Source of the DNA: CATOSP01 sp965237775
Lineage (GTDB): Bacteria > Chloroflexota > Dehalococcoidia > Lucifugimonadales > UBA3495
NCBI GenBank assembly: GCA_965237775.1
Contig: OZ250155.1
Coordinates: 3,720,001-3,784,000, forward strand
Direction: 5' to 3'
Length of the DNA: 64,000 bases
This document shows positions 27,535-38,600 of this stretch, piece after piece (within the stretch, counting starts at the first letter, position 1; the number at the start of each line of letters is the position of its first letter). The position numbers and the translations under genes are program-made. Under the pieces are notes generated by a model that was given only the letters and a program-made list of their open reading frames with translations, searched no databases and was not told where the DNA came from.

Positions 27535-28969
27535 ATGATGAACACGAGACAGAAGAGTGTAAACCCGGGGGCGAAGAAGGGCAGGGGAGCTCAGCGCCTG
27601 CCGGCAGAGTTGTCCCGGGTAAACCTGAACTCTGCCGGCATAGACGTGGGCGCCGGCAGCCATTTCGTGGCGGTGCCCGAAGACCGCTGGGAACAGTCGG
27701 TGCGCGAATTTGAAGCCTTCACGGCTGAGTTGTACCGCCTGGCCGACTGGCTTGCGGAGTGCGGTGTGGAGACCGTGGCGATGGAGTCCACCGGTGTTTA
27801 CTGGATACCCCTGTTCGGGGTGCTGGAGGAGCGGGGGTTTGAGGTGATGCTGGTGGACCCGAGCCGCATCAAGAACGTGCCCGGCCGCAAGACGGACGTA
27901 CTGGACTGTCAGTGGCTGCAGCAGTTGCACACCTACGGGCTGCTGTCGGGAAGCTTCCGTCCGGAGGGTGAGATACGCTGCCTGCGCAGCTACCTGAGGC
28001 AGCGGGCCATGCTGGTGGAGTATGCCTCCCATCACATCCAGCACATGCAGAAGGCGCTGACCCAGATGAACGTCAAGCTGCAGCACGTCATCAGCAACAT
28101 CACGGGCAAGACCGGCATGAAGATCATTGAAGCCATAGTGAAGGGCGAACGGGATCCGTGGAAGCTGGCCGTGCGGCGCGACCCGAGAACCCGGGCGGAC
28201 CAGGCTCCTCACGCCAGTGTCCCTGCAGGGACACTGGCGTGAGGAGCACATCTTTGAACTGACCCAGGCCCTGGAACTGTACCGGACCTATCAGGACAAG
28301 ATCGCAGAGTGCGACCGGGAGATTGAAAGGCAATTTGAGCGGTTTGAGGACCGCAGCGATGGCGAACCTCCTGCTGGGGATGCCGGCAAGCGCAGCCAGG
28401 GGAACGTGCCCCGCTTCGACCTTCGGAGCCACCTGCATCGGATGACGGGAGTAGATCTTACCCGCATTGACGGAGTGGACGCTTTCACCGCACTGAAAGT
28501 GGTCGGCGAAATCGGCACGGACATGACCCGGTGGCCCAGCGCCAAGCACTTCGCCTCGTGGCTGGGGCTCAGCCCCAACAACCGTATCACGGGAGGGAAG
28601 GTGATCAGCTCCCGGACCAAAGCCAACGCCAACCGGGCGGCTGCGGCATTGCGGCTGGCAGCCAACGCGCTGCACCGCTCCGACAGCACCCTGGGAGCCT
28701 TCCTGCGCCGGAAGAAGGCCCAGTTGGGATCTCCCAAGGCCATCACGGCCACGGCGCACAAGCTGGCCAGGATCATCTACTCCATGCTGCGCTATGGGCA
28801 GGGATATGTGGATGCCGGAGCCCAGTACTACGAGAGTCAGTACCGCCAAAGGGCGCTCCGGGCCGCGAAGCAGAGAGCGGCGCGACTGGGCTACCGGCTG
28901 GTGCCGGTCGCAGATGCTCATGACCTCAACCCTGTCCTGCCCACGACCACGGTGGCTACCGCAGCGTGA
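27535..28969 (+). pseudogene. IS110-family transposase, interrupted by a 44-bp palindrome
   Basis: ATG 27535/27538 after GAGGGGCGGG. Frame 1 holds the DEDD RuvC-like domain: NSAGIDVGAGSHFVAVP, VAMESTGVYWIPLFG and PGRKTDVLDCQWLQQLHTYGLL. Frame 2 (in force from about 28226) reads SLQGHWREEHIFELTQALELY and the C-terminal serine-containing domain GVDLTRIDGVDAFTALKVVGEIG, FASWLGLSPNN, ITGGKVISSRTKANANRAAAALR. Between them, 28204-28247 is a perfect inverted duplication whose right arm encodes the conserved SLQGHWREE and whose left arm replaces native sequence, breaking the frame. The leader 27195-27534 is non-coding and would hold the bridge RNA known for IS110 elements. Confidence 0.8.
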
Positions 28970-29028
28970 CAGTACCTGTTAGTCGATAGCACCGGCGTGC
29001 TCTCGTCCGAGGTTTTCCTGTGCTGGCG

Positions 29029-29976
29029 TTACTTCTTCGTGTCAGGTCCCAGGAAAACGAAGATCTCGTCCATCCAGAATATGTCGAGGCCGGTTGCCTC
29101 GCTGTGGGCCCATGCGTTGCCATTCTCCAGTCTGTGCAGGGGTATGGGTTCGTAGACTCCGTCGGCCAGCCTGTCGGCGGCGAGGGGTGCGCCGTAGAGG
29201 TCTCCTCCAGTGGGGTCCAGGCGCCAGTATTCGGTGAAGCCTATTTCTTGGTAGAGCTTGCGCTTGACGGTCAGGTCCTCTCGGACCTTGTCCGGGGACG
29301 CCATTTCCAGGGCGAAGTCCGGGGGCTTCCCCACCACCCATGTCAGGTACAGGCCGGTTGCGACGATTCCCTGGCCTGGGACGCCCTTGGCGAAGTAGTA
29401 GTCAGGGTGGACGCGTATGTTCAGGTCCGATGGATCGTAGCAAACATGGCGGCGGGATCCATGCACTGTTTCTTCGGATGGGTGGTATTTCTCTAGGAGA
29501 CCGCTCAGGTCTGATTCCATCTTCCAGCGTGTTTCCCTGTTAAAGAAAGGGTTCGGATGGGGTTCGGGCCGGTCGAAGCGGTAGGAGAGGCTGTCGATGT
29601 CTACCCAAGTTTGGCCTTCGTAGGTGGGCAGGATGGCTGGGGGTATGGGTTCAATCCCGTTCTTCCACTGGTTGAGTTTGGCTTTCAGGCGGATTATGGC
29701 GGCGTGGCAGGTCAGTGGGTCTTCCGCGTAGGTGATGGGCGGTGGGTTGCCGGGGGCCGGCGCGGTTCCCTCTTGGGCTGCCACGGCGCGGGCCAGCAGG
29801 GTGAGGTTGAGCATGAGCCTGACGTGCCACCAGTAGGGCGGTTGGTGAGGATCGTCGTACATGAGACGAACGGGGACCAGGCCGCGTTCGTCTCTTTCCA
29901 GCCGTTCGATGGTTTCTAGCGCTTCTGCGGCGTCTGCCGGAGTGAAGATTACTTCTTGGATGTTGACTTTGCTCAT
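29029..29976 (-). CDS. Uma2-like (DUF820) putative nuclease
   Basis: 315 aa from ATG 29976 (MSKVNIQEVIFTPADAAEALETIERLERDE), with GGAAGGA about 9 nt upstream; an in-frame start at 30006 has no ribosome site. The Uma2/DUF820 PD-(D/E)XK-like core is seen in IRVHPDYYFAKG, VGKPPDFALEMASPDKVREDLTVKRKLYQEIGFTEYWRLDP and GGDLYG, containing the Asp-Glu-Lys arrangement of that fold. The N-terminal half (YWWHVRLMLNLTLLARAVAAQ) is not a usual part of the family. Uma2 genes are often multicopy and their physiological role is unknown. Stands alone between IS elements. Confidence 0.7.
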   Translation of the reverse strand: MSKVNIQEVIFTPADAAEALETIERLERDERGLVPVRLMYDDPHQPPYWWHVRLMLNLTLLARAVAAQEGTAPAPGNPPPITYAEDPLTCHAAIIRLKAKLNQWKNGIEPIPPAILPTYEGQTWVDIDSLSYRFDRPEPHPNPFFNRETRWKMESDLSGLLEKYHPSEETVHGSRRHVCYDPSDLNIRVHPDYYFAKGVPGQGIVATGLYLTWVVGKPPDFALEMASPDKVREDLTVKRKLYQEIGFTEYWRLDPTGGDLYGAPLAADRLADGVYEPIPLHRLENGNAWAHSEATGLDIFWMDEIFVFLGPDTKK

Positions 29977-30165
29977 GGTGGCGGCTTCCTTCCAAATCCA
30001 CAGCATTTAGTGACGCAGCGCGGAATCATTGTGCCCATTGCCAGGACATTAAGCAACGGATTGGCGCCACCCAATTGGGGTATTCGGTCGGCTGGACTGT
30101 TGGCGGGAGGGAGTGGAACTGTTCGCTCCAATCTGTTATGATCTGATACTATACGATGGTATCTT

Positions 30166-30804
30166 ATGACACAGCAATCTGATCTGATCCGGATTGGGGC
30201 TGCGGCCCGCCTCTTGGGAGTGACTCCCCAGACTCTTCGCAAGTGGGAGGCCACAGGGCACCTGGCACCCGTTCGCAAGAGCATGGGAGGCACTCGGTAC
30301 TACTCTGCCAGCCAGTTGCTGGGACATCGGACCGATGACCTGCCCACGGTCTGCTACGCCCGGGTGTCCAGCCATGACCAGAAGGGGGACCTGGATCGGC
30401 AGGCGGCTCTTCTGGAGAGCTACTGTGCCGCCCATGGCTGGTCCTCTTTGGTGATCCGGGACCTGGGCAGCGGGATGAATTACCGCAAGCGGGGGCTCCA
30501 CCAGTTATTGGAGATGGTAATTGAGCGCCGCATGCAGCGGCTGGTGCTCACCCACAAGGACCGGCTGTTGCGCTTTGGCGCGGAGCTGGTGTTCACGTTG
30601 TGTGAGCTGAGGGGAATTGAGGTGGTGGTGATCCACCAGGGAGAGCAACCCAGCTTCGAGGAGGAACTGGCCCAGGATGTGCTGGAGATAATCACGGTCT
30701 TTTCGGCCCGCTTGTACGACAGCCGCAGCAGGAAGCACCGGAAGTTGCTGGACACTCTGGCGGAGACGGTGCCTGGTCAGGTTCCAGCGGACCCGCGGTC
30801 ATGA
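30166..30804 (+). CDS. tnpA: IS607-family serine recombinase TnpA (copy D)
   Basis: 212 aa and closely similar to copy C: MerR-like helix-turn-helix (LIRIGAAARLLGVTPQTLRKWEATGHLAP), catalytic serine in CYARVSSHDQK, VIRDLGSGMNY, LTHKDRLLRFGAELVFTLCE, and a C-terminal DVLEIITVFSARLYDSRSRKHR. Upstream, ACTGTTC-CTCCAATCTGTTATGATCTGATACTA is shared in part with copy C, marking the left end near 30115-30160. Stop overlaps the tnpB ATG. Confidence 0.9.
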   Translation: MTQQSDLIRIGAAARLLGVTPQTLRKWEATGHLAPVRKSMGGTRYYSASQLLGHRTDDLPTVCYARVSSHDQKGDLDRQAALLESYCAAHGWSSLVIRDLGSGMNYRKRGLHQLLEMVIERRMQRLVLTHKDRLLRFGAELVFTLCELRGIEVVVIHQGEQPSFEEELAQDVLEIITVFSARLYDSRSRKHRKLLDTLAETVPGQVPADPRS

Positions 30805-31470
30805 AGAAGTCCCATCGTGTTGCGCTGAAGCCAACGCCCGAACAGGAGTCGCTGTTCGGTCAGCATGCCGGCTATGCGCGGTTCGCCTACTACTGGGCGC
30901 TGGGCGAGTTCAGGGCCGGCATGTACGTGGGTGAATGGCTGTCTGAACGGACGCTCCGGCCTCGCTGGAACCGGGTCAAGGGCATGGTTGCCCCGTGGGG
31001 AGCTGGCCTGTCTCAGAACTCGGCCAAGTACGCCATCATTTACTTCGGCACTGCCGCCGAGCGCCGGAGTGAGTACCGTCGTAAGGTGAAGGCCGGTTAG
31101 CCTCCCGGCCGGAGGGTGGGTTTCCCCAGGTTCAAGCGGCGCAAGCATGAGCAGGGTTTCCGCGCCGACAACGGCCCCGACACGGTGAGAGTGGACGGCA
31201 AGGTTGCGATCCTGCCGAAGATCGACCGGGTGGCGATGGTGGAGCATCTGCGGTTTGAGGGTTCCATCCGGGAGGTGACCGTCAACCGGACGGCTGGCAC
31301 GTGGTTTGCGTGCTTCTGCGTGGAGGACGGGCAGGCTGCACCGTTGGTGAAAGCTGGTCCGACCATTGGCGTTGACGTGGGGGTGGGGGCCATGGCGGTC
31401 TGCTCTGACGGCACGGTGGTGCAGAACCCGAGGCCTGCGCCCAGGGAATTGCGCCGTGCAATTCCAAACC
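30801..31470 (+). pseudogene. tnpB: TnpB-family protein, N-terminal half with in-frame amber codon (copy D)
   Basis: ATG 30801 (MKKSHRVALKPTPEQESLF) reads to TAG 31098 after EYRRKVKAG; beyond the amber the same frame continues PPGRRVGFPRFKRRKHEQGF, VRVDGKVAILPKIDRVAMVEHL, and the first RuvC Asp in TIGVDVGVGAMAVCSDG. Similarity ends after RELRR near 31460, so the Glu, zinc ribbon and final Asp are lost. The sequence to 31746 is without a gene. Confidence 0.7.
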
Positions 31471-31746
31471 TGGAGTACCAGATTTCACCAGATTCTGAAT
31501 AGCGGCATGCGTCGGAACCTGCATTGGTTGCTACTGGTATGACCCTGTAGCATTCAACGCGGAGGTCGGCAGGTGGCTGGCGGGTCTGTCCAGACCGGTG
31601 GGGCCCAGCTCGAGTCAGAACACAGTTGACGACTCCGGGGACGGAACTTATCCTGATGTGGCTTTGATTTGCGTCGGAGATGGATTCAACGGATATATCG
31701 CTGACCTCCGCAGCACCGGCCGATGATGAGACCGGGGGACCTTGGC

Positions 31747-32565
31747 ATGGAACGATTAAGAATAACGATCGCGGTAATCGTGTCCGCCACTCTTTTGGTT
31801 GCAGTTGGCACCGCCACCATGCTGTCCGCGGCAATGTCCGGCCAGGAGGAGGAGGTGGCGTCTCAGACGCTTTTCCCGGAAGCAACCGGGGAAAAGGGTC
31901 CCGCCAGTGTGACCGAAAAGATCTCCCTGAGTGACGCTTCCGAAGCAAAGATTCTGGATGTGAAGACCGGCTTCGCCTTGGGCACGTCTTTCAAGCCGAC
32001 GCCAAAACCCACGCCATCGACAGCACTGTCGACGGGGAAGTCCTCCCCGGGAGGTCGCTCGTCCAAGGAGAGGTTTGGCTCCCAGTCGATCGATAACTAC
32101 GAGAAGAAGTCCACCGAGGGTCCGGTCTTTACGTGGTATGACGGAGACCGGACCATGCGGGCGGTGCTCCAGAATGACTTGGTTGCTTTGGACAAACAGG
32201 GGGACCCGGGCAACGACGAAGTCGTGATTTCCCGCGGTCAACTAAAGGTGGCCAGGAAACAGTCAGGCGACGGGCGCGATTTCCAACCGGTGTTCAAGCC
32301 GGAATCGGGAGATGGCCTGATGACCCTGTCCGGCGGGGTGCTGCTGGCCTTGGACGGAAATTGGGACGATGCCCAAGTGGAAGAATTCTTCGCCGACAAT
32401 AACATCCCCCAGGACCGGTTGTCGGAACTGGACTTCATTGACAACGGGTTCTTCGTGCAGACGGATCCGGGATTTCCGGCGCTGGACCTGGCCAACGAGC
32501 TCGCCCGCCAGGAAGGGGTGGTAAGCGCTAGCCCCAACTGGTCTCGGGAACGCGTTCCCCGGTGA
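31747..32565 (+). CDS. Membrane-anchored subtilase-prodomain-like protein
   Basis: 272 aa from ATG 31747 (MERLRITIAVIVSATLLVAVGTATML), a signal-anchor; GGGGGA lies about 9 nt upstream. Residues about 30-110 are Ser/Thr/Pro-rich and low complexity. The C-terminal half is conserved with the frameshifted gene at 7683-8539: TWYDGDRTMRAVLQN, QPVFKPESGDGLMTLSGGVLLALD, WDDAQVEEFFADNNIPQDRL, SELDFIDNGFFVQTDPGFPA, LANELARQEGVVSASPNW. The closing 'NGFFVxTxPGFPxLxLAxxLAxQEGVxxxSPNWxRE' resembles the end of S8 prodomains. The giant subtilase starts 98 bp downstream on the same strand. Proposed: separately encoded prodomain, folding factor or inhibitor. Intact here. Confidence 0.65.
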   Translation: MERLRITIAVIVSATLLVAVGTATMLSAAMSGQEEEVASQTLFPEATGEKGPASVTEKISLSDASEAKILDVKTGFALGTSFKPTPKPTPSTALSTGKSSPGGRSSKERFGSQSIDNYEKKSTEGPVFTWYDGDRTMRAVLQNDLVALDKQGDPGNDEVVISRGQLKVARKQSGDGRDFQPVFKPESGDGLMTLSGGVLLALDGNWDDAQVEEFFADNNIPQDRLSELDFIDNGFFVQTDPGFPALDLANELARQEGVVSASPNWSRERVPR

Positions 32566-32662
32566 AGGACCGGTCAGGGGCACGAGTCAGCAGGTCCGCT
32601 CAGCGAAGCCGCTTCGCATGTCAATGTCTTGTGGTTAGTCACTGGTACGCCGAGGATCCGGA

Positions 32663-35600
32663 TTGCCCTTTATTTCTAGTCTAGTCCCCTCCAAGCCGTC
32701 CGCCGTGCGGTTGATTATTCTCGCGGTCGCCCTTCTGCTGGGTTGCCAGTTGGTCTTGATGAACAACGGGGTCGGGGCACAGACATCGCCAGCGTGTGAT
32801 GACCACTGCAACGCGCTCGACGGCACCGCGACTGAGCTGATTACCGGCGCTCCGACACCCGGAAACCTGGGAACTGCGGAAGATGTGGACGTGTTCACCT
32901 TTGAGGTGGCGGCGGCTTCCCAGGATATCTGGCTGTACACCACGGGTCATACCGACACTATAGGGCTTCTTTTCAAAAGCGGCGGGGACATTGCGGACCC
33001 GACGACCTCTATCGCAGCAAGCAACGACGGCATCATAGTTGCCGGGTCGAATTTCCACATTGGCGTCAACCTGGAGCCGGGACGGTATTACCTCGCCGTG
33101 GCCGGGGCTAAGAATGACGAGGGATTGGCTGATACGGGAACATATTCAATCCACTGGTTGAACCTGTCTGCCCTTCCGGCTCTACCCCTGGGAACGAGGG
33201 AGGCAGGGAACATCCAGACGGAGGGTGAAATCGAGGTTTTCAAGTTCAGCTTCACTGGGGATGCCCAGGACGTCTGGCTCTATTCGACCGGCTCCACGGA
33301 TACCATCGGCATCCTCTACGACAGCAGTGACATCACGACCTCCGCCCCTGCATGGATAGCAGCCAGCGACGACAGCGCATTGGCGAACGGGAACAATTTT
33401 TACATTGGCGCCTACCTGGAGCCGGGAACGTACTATCTAGCCGTTATTGGTGCTGAAGACGAAATCGGGAACGCGCCCACTGGTCCGTACAGGCTCGAAT
33501 CCCGGTCCCAGTCGGATGTGGTGGCGGAGATTCCCCAAGGACCGGTTGACCCTAGGCCGCCCAGCATCTCCCCCAACAGCACGGCAGACGGGATAATCGC
33601 ACCCGGCGGCGATGCGGACGTGTTCAAGGTGTTGGTCTTCGCGGAAGCGGATATGGTCGTTTACTCCACCGGCGAGGTGGACACCATCGGCACTCTCTTT
33701 GACGCAGATGGGGACGAGATTGACGGGAACGACGACACGGAGTATCCCGAGGGCGACCTCAACTTCTTCTTCCCGCGGACCTTCGAGCCGGGAGTCTACT
33801 ACATTGAGGTCACAGGGCATGTGGGCAGGGCTGGCGAGAGCGTCGGCCCGTACAGGCTGCATATCGATCTGGTGACGGACCAGAGCAATTCCCGCGGCGG
33901 GGCCGAACCCGTTGCCCTCGGCTCTTCCGCCATGGGGTTCATTTCCGGAGAGGGAGACGAGGACTATTTCCTCTTCACCGCCCCTGGGGCTGACCACTTC
34001 AGGGTTTATACCGTCGGCCCAACGGATACAGTCGGAAAGCTGGAGGACTCCCGGGGATCCATTTTGGGTGCCAACGACGATGGGCAACTCTCACTTGGGC
34101 ACGATGCCTTCCTGATCGAGAGGTACCTCCCCGCTGGGACTTATTTCGTCTCCGTCACCGGCTGGGAGGGCGAAACCGGACCATACCGGTTGGTGGTCGA
34201 AACCGCGACCGACCCCGGTGACTCAACGGGAGGGGCGCAGGACTTGGAACTGGGCGTTCCGGTCATCTCTCGCATCGGCGCCGGCGACGTCGACTTCTTC
34301 AAGCTCACCCTGGACGAAAAAACCGAGGTCGCCTTCTTCGCCGCCGGGGATACGGACACCAGGGCGACCCTGCTGCAGGGCGATGGAGACACCGTGGTGG
34401 GCCACGATGACGACAGCGGAGAAGGCCTAAATTTCCTGATTCACACTACCCTGGCGGGGGTAACATATTACCTCAGGGTCGAGGGGTACGACAACGATGT
34501 AACCGGGTCCTACGTGTTGTTGGTCAAGCCGTTGGTCCCCTTGCGTACCATCGGATCCCTCCCCGGGAAGCACGAGGTCGGGAGCATCGGCACCGGTCAC
34601 GACCAAGACCTGTACCAGTTCACGCTTACCAGGGCGCTCCCTATCTGGATATACACGACGGGACTCGTCGACTCCGTCGGGACGCTGTACAACGGGAACT
34701 TTGAGGAGATCGCCTCGAACGACGATCTGGGCCTCGCGGGCCTTGCCAGACAGTTCAGCATCAGGGAAGACCTGGCAGCGGGGACCTACTACGTCAGAGT
34801 GAGCAGCTACGGAACCGGCACGGGAGGATATGCGCTGCATGTTCATGACGTGGCAGAACCCGGGAATGGCATAGGAGACGCGGCCCCCCTGGAGCTGGGT
34901 GTCCCGCTGCCTGGGACCATCCATCCCAACGGGGACGCCGATTATTTCCGGTTCAGCTTCGACGGCAACACCCACAACTTCGGACCTGAAACCTATTTCC
35001 TGCTGGACGTGATCAGCGCGGGCGGAGTCGGCGTCGAAGGAGAAGTGCTTGACAGCCGCGGGCGGGCCATCGACGTCAACATGTACACCTACGACCGGGG
35101 TTTCTTGCTGGCGGAGAACTTCCCGTCGGGGACGTATTACTTGAAGGTCGCCGCACCCCGGGCGCCGGTCCCCTACACCGTTATTGTTCTCCCCCACTCC
35201 AGGTATGCCGGCCTGGCAGCGGATTGCTCAGTGGCCACAGCGGGGTTGACCGATCCAAGCACCAACGCTCCTCGTTTCGGTGATGATTATTACTCCTGCC
35301 AATGGCACCTAAAGAACCGTGAGCCGCTCCAGGTTGGCGAGGACGCCAACGTCGAGGGGGCCTGGCAGAAGGCCACCATAGACGGGAGACCTGTGAACGG
35401 GGCAGGAGTCAACGTCGTGGTGGTGGACGACGGGATGGACCACCGGCACGAGGACCTGGCACCCAACGTGGACCGCAGCCGCAACTACGACTACAGCGGC
35501 GGCAACGACATCTTCAACCCGTCGGAGCATCACGGCACGATCGTGTCCGGGATTCTGGCTGCGAGCGACAACAACATGGGTGTGCGCGGCGTGGCTCCCC

Positions 35601-38600
35601 GAGCCACGCTCTATGGGCGGAACTTTCTGGCGGCGCAAACGGACTTCGCCCTGTCGGACTCCATGGCTCGCGGACGAGAGACCACGGCGGTTTCCAACAA
35701 CAGCTGGGGCCCCGTAGATGGCCCGGGGCTGGGCTCCGCGGACACATACTGGGAAGAAGCGGTGAAGGCGGGCACCAGGGAGGGTTACGGGGGAAAGGGG
35801 ACGTTCTACGTCTTTGCGGCAGGGAACGGCGGCAACGACGGAGACGACGCCAACCTGGACGAGTTCGCCAACTTCTACGCTGTGACATCGGCGTGCTCGG
35901 TGAATGGCAGGGGAGAAAGGAGCAATATTTCCGAGTTCGGATCTTCGCTGTGGATCTGCGCTCCCGGGGGAGACACCCGAGACGGTTACCGCGGCCTGGT
36001 CTCGGTGGACAACTCGGACCGCTACCGGAACCGATTCCACGGAACGTCCGGGTCGGCACCAATCATTTCCGGTGTGGCAGCGCTGCTGCGGCAGGTGAAT
36101 CCGGAGCTCACATGGAGGGATATCAAGCTTATCCTGGCGGAGTCAGCACGGAAGAATGATCCCGACAACCCGGGGTGGGAATACGGAGCCCCCACTTACG
36201 GGTCCTCCTCCGTTATGGATGCGTATTCCTTCAACCACGCCTATGGGTTCGGGGTCGTGGATGCCAGCGCGGCCGTGGACCTGGCTTTCGACTGGGAAAC
36301 ATTACCGCCACTACAAGAAACCACGACCGAGTCATTCGATAACCTGTCCCTGAATATCCCCTTAAACGGCAGCATGAGCTATCCCCTGACGGTCAACACC
36401 GGCATGACTTTCACCGAGTTCGTTGAGGTGAACGCCCACTTCCGCCACCCCTCCTTCCGGGATATGGAGATCGAACTGGTCTCTCCCTGGGGAGAGACCT
36501 CAAAGCTGCTCAGCCACTACGAATCAGAGGAAGCGATAACGCTTTCGGGAGAAATCCGTCTCGGGTCGGCGAAGCACCTGGGGGAGGCCCCTGGAGGGGA
36601 GTGGACCCTGAGAATCACCGACAGACTGGATAATGGCAAGTCGGGAACCCTGGAGTCCTGGGCTATCACCGTTTACGGGCACAGCCCGACACCAGGCGTG
36701 CCCATAAACCTGGCTGTGACGCCCGGGGCGGAAGCCCTGACCGCCACCTGGGACGAACCCCGTGTCACCCGGGGTGCCATCACTTCCTACGACCTGCGCT
36801 ACACCCGGACCGGAGGCCGTGAGTCCATCCTGGTTGAGAACCTGAGGTTCGGGAGCGGAGACCGCTTGTCCCACACCATCACCGGTCTCGCCGGTGGAAC
36901 CGCGTACGAGGTGGGGGTCCGGGCCAATACTTCCGCCGGCAAAGGCCCGTGGTCCGGACCGGTTGGAGCAACGACGCTAAGCGCCACGAACACCTGTGCG
37001 GATGGCGAGGTCCTGCAAGGACTGGCCGTCCGACCGGACTACCTGGAACTGGTGAACGACTGCGATGTGTTGTTGGCGATCGGAAATACCCTTTCGGGCC
37101 CCGGCCTGCTCAACTGGTCAACCGGGTTGGACTTCGACGACTGGGAAGGCGTGACCGCCGGACTTCCTTCCGGCGGAACGTCCATCCGGGTCACTGGCCT
37201 GGAATTGGGAGGAAAGTCTTTGGGCGGGCGTTTCCCCGCCAGGTTGGGAGACCTGACCGGCCTGCAGACCCTGGACCTGTCGGGAAACGGTTTGACCGGC
37301 ATGATACCCGCCGAGTTGGGCAACCTGAAGGCCCTGACTGAACTGGACCTGTCGGACAACCAGTTGGAAAGCACCATTCCGGAGGTTTTGGGCGGCTTGA
37401 CCGTTTTGGAAACGTTGGACCTGTCACGGAACAACCTGTCAGGCGTTGTGCCCCATGCCCTGGGAGCCCTGGCCCCCGGCAATACCCCGGGAGCCAATCC
37501 ATACCAGCTGACCACGCTGCGGCTCAACGGGAACCAGCTGTCCGGGACAGTGCCGGCCACGCTGGGCAGCCTGTCCACCCTGAGGGAGCTGGACCTGTCC
37601 GACAACAACCTCGCCGGAACCATTCCAATTCAACTCGGGGAACTGGGAAGTCTCCAACAACTCCTCCTGTCAGGGAACGAGTTGTCCGGCGAAATACCGG
37701 CGGCGGTGCTCACCCTCGCCAGCCTGCAGCGGGTGGACCTGAGCGACAATCTGCTCACCGCGGGGACTGGACAGTTGCCGGTTCCATCCTCGGAAAACCC
37801 TACCCTGGAATTCCTGGACCTGTCCCGGAACCAGTTGTCGGGAGCAATACCCGTTGACCTGTCCAACTGGCGGCGACTCGCCGAACTCAGGCTCGGGAAC
37901 AACCACTTTTCCGGTGAGCTTCCCGCTTCCTTGAATTGGGGAACGTTTTCCAGACTGGAATTGTTGGACTTCAGCGGCAACCAGTTCACCGGGCCGATCC
38001 CGTCAGGTATCAGGGCACCGAGTTCCCTCCGGGCGCTGCACCTGAACGGCAACGAGTTTGCAGAGAATATCAGCGGTTGGGGCGACTCATTGTCTGGCTT
38101 GGAAGAGCTTTTTGTGGCCCAGAACGCAAAGACGCTGACCGGGTGCATCCCCGGCAGCCTGCGGAACGTGCCAAGAAACGACCTTCCCGACCTGGAACTG
38201 CCCTACTGCGACCTGTTCCTTACGGGACTGTCCCTGGAGGGGGCCGTCTTGAAGGACCCTCCGGCCTTCAACGCCAGCATCCTCAGCTACGTGGCCGTGG
38301 CCGGCCCGCCGGCAGTGACCATCATCCCCATCCGCGATCCCTCCGCTGACGTCGGATTCCAATACCGGGATGTCCAGGATAATGTCCTCGGCGACACCGA
38401 TGCCGCCGGGCCAGGACACCAGGTGCATCTGGGACTTGGAGCAACCACGGTAAACGTGGTGGTGGTCTCGCCGGACAACAAGGCGGAGCGCGTCTATCAG
38501 GTCCGCTTCGAGCGGGCGGGAATCCCGGATGCTCCCGTCGTGGACCCGGGCGCCGGGGCAACGGAGGGCGACCGGTCACTGGGTGTGACTTGGAAGGCGC

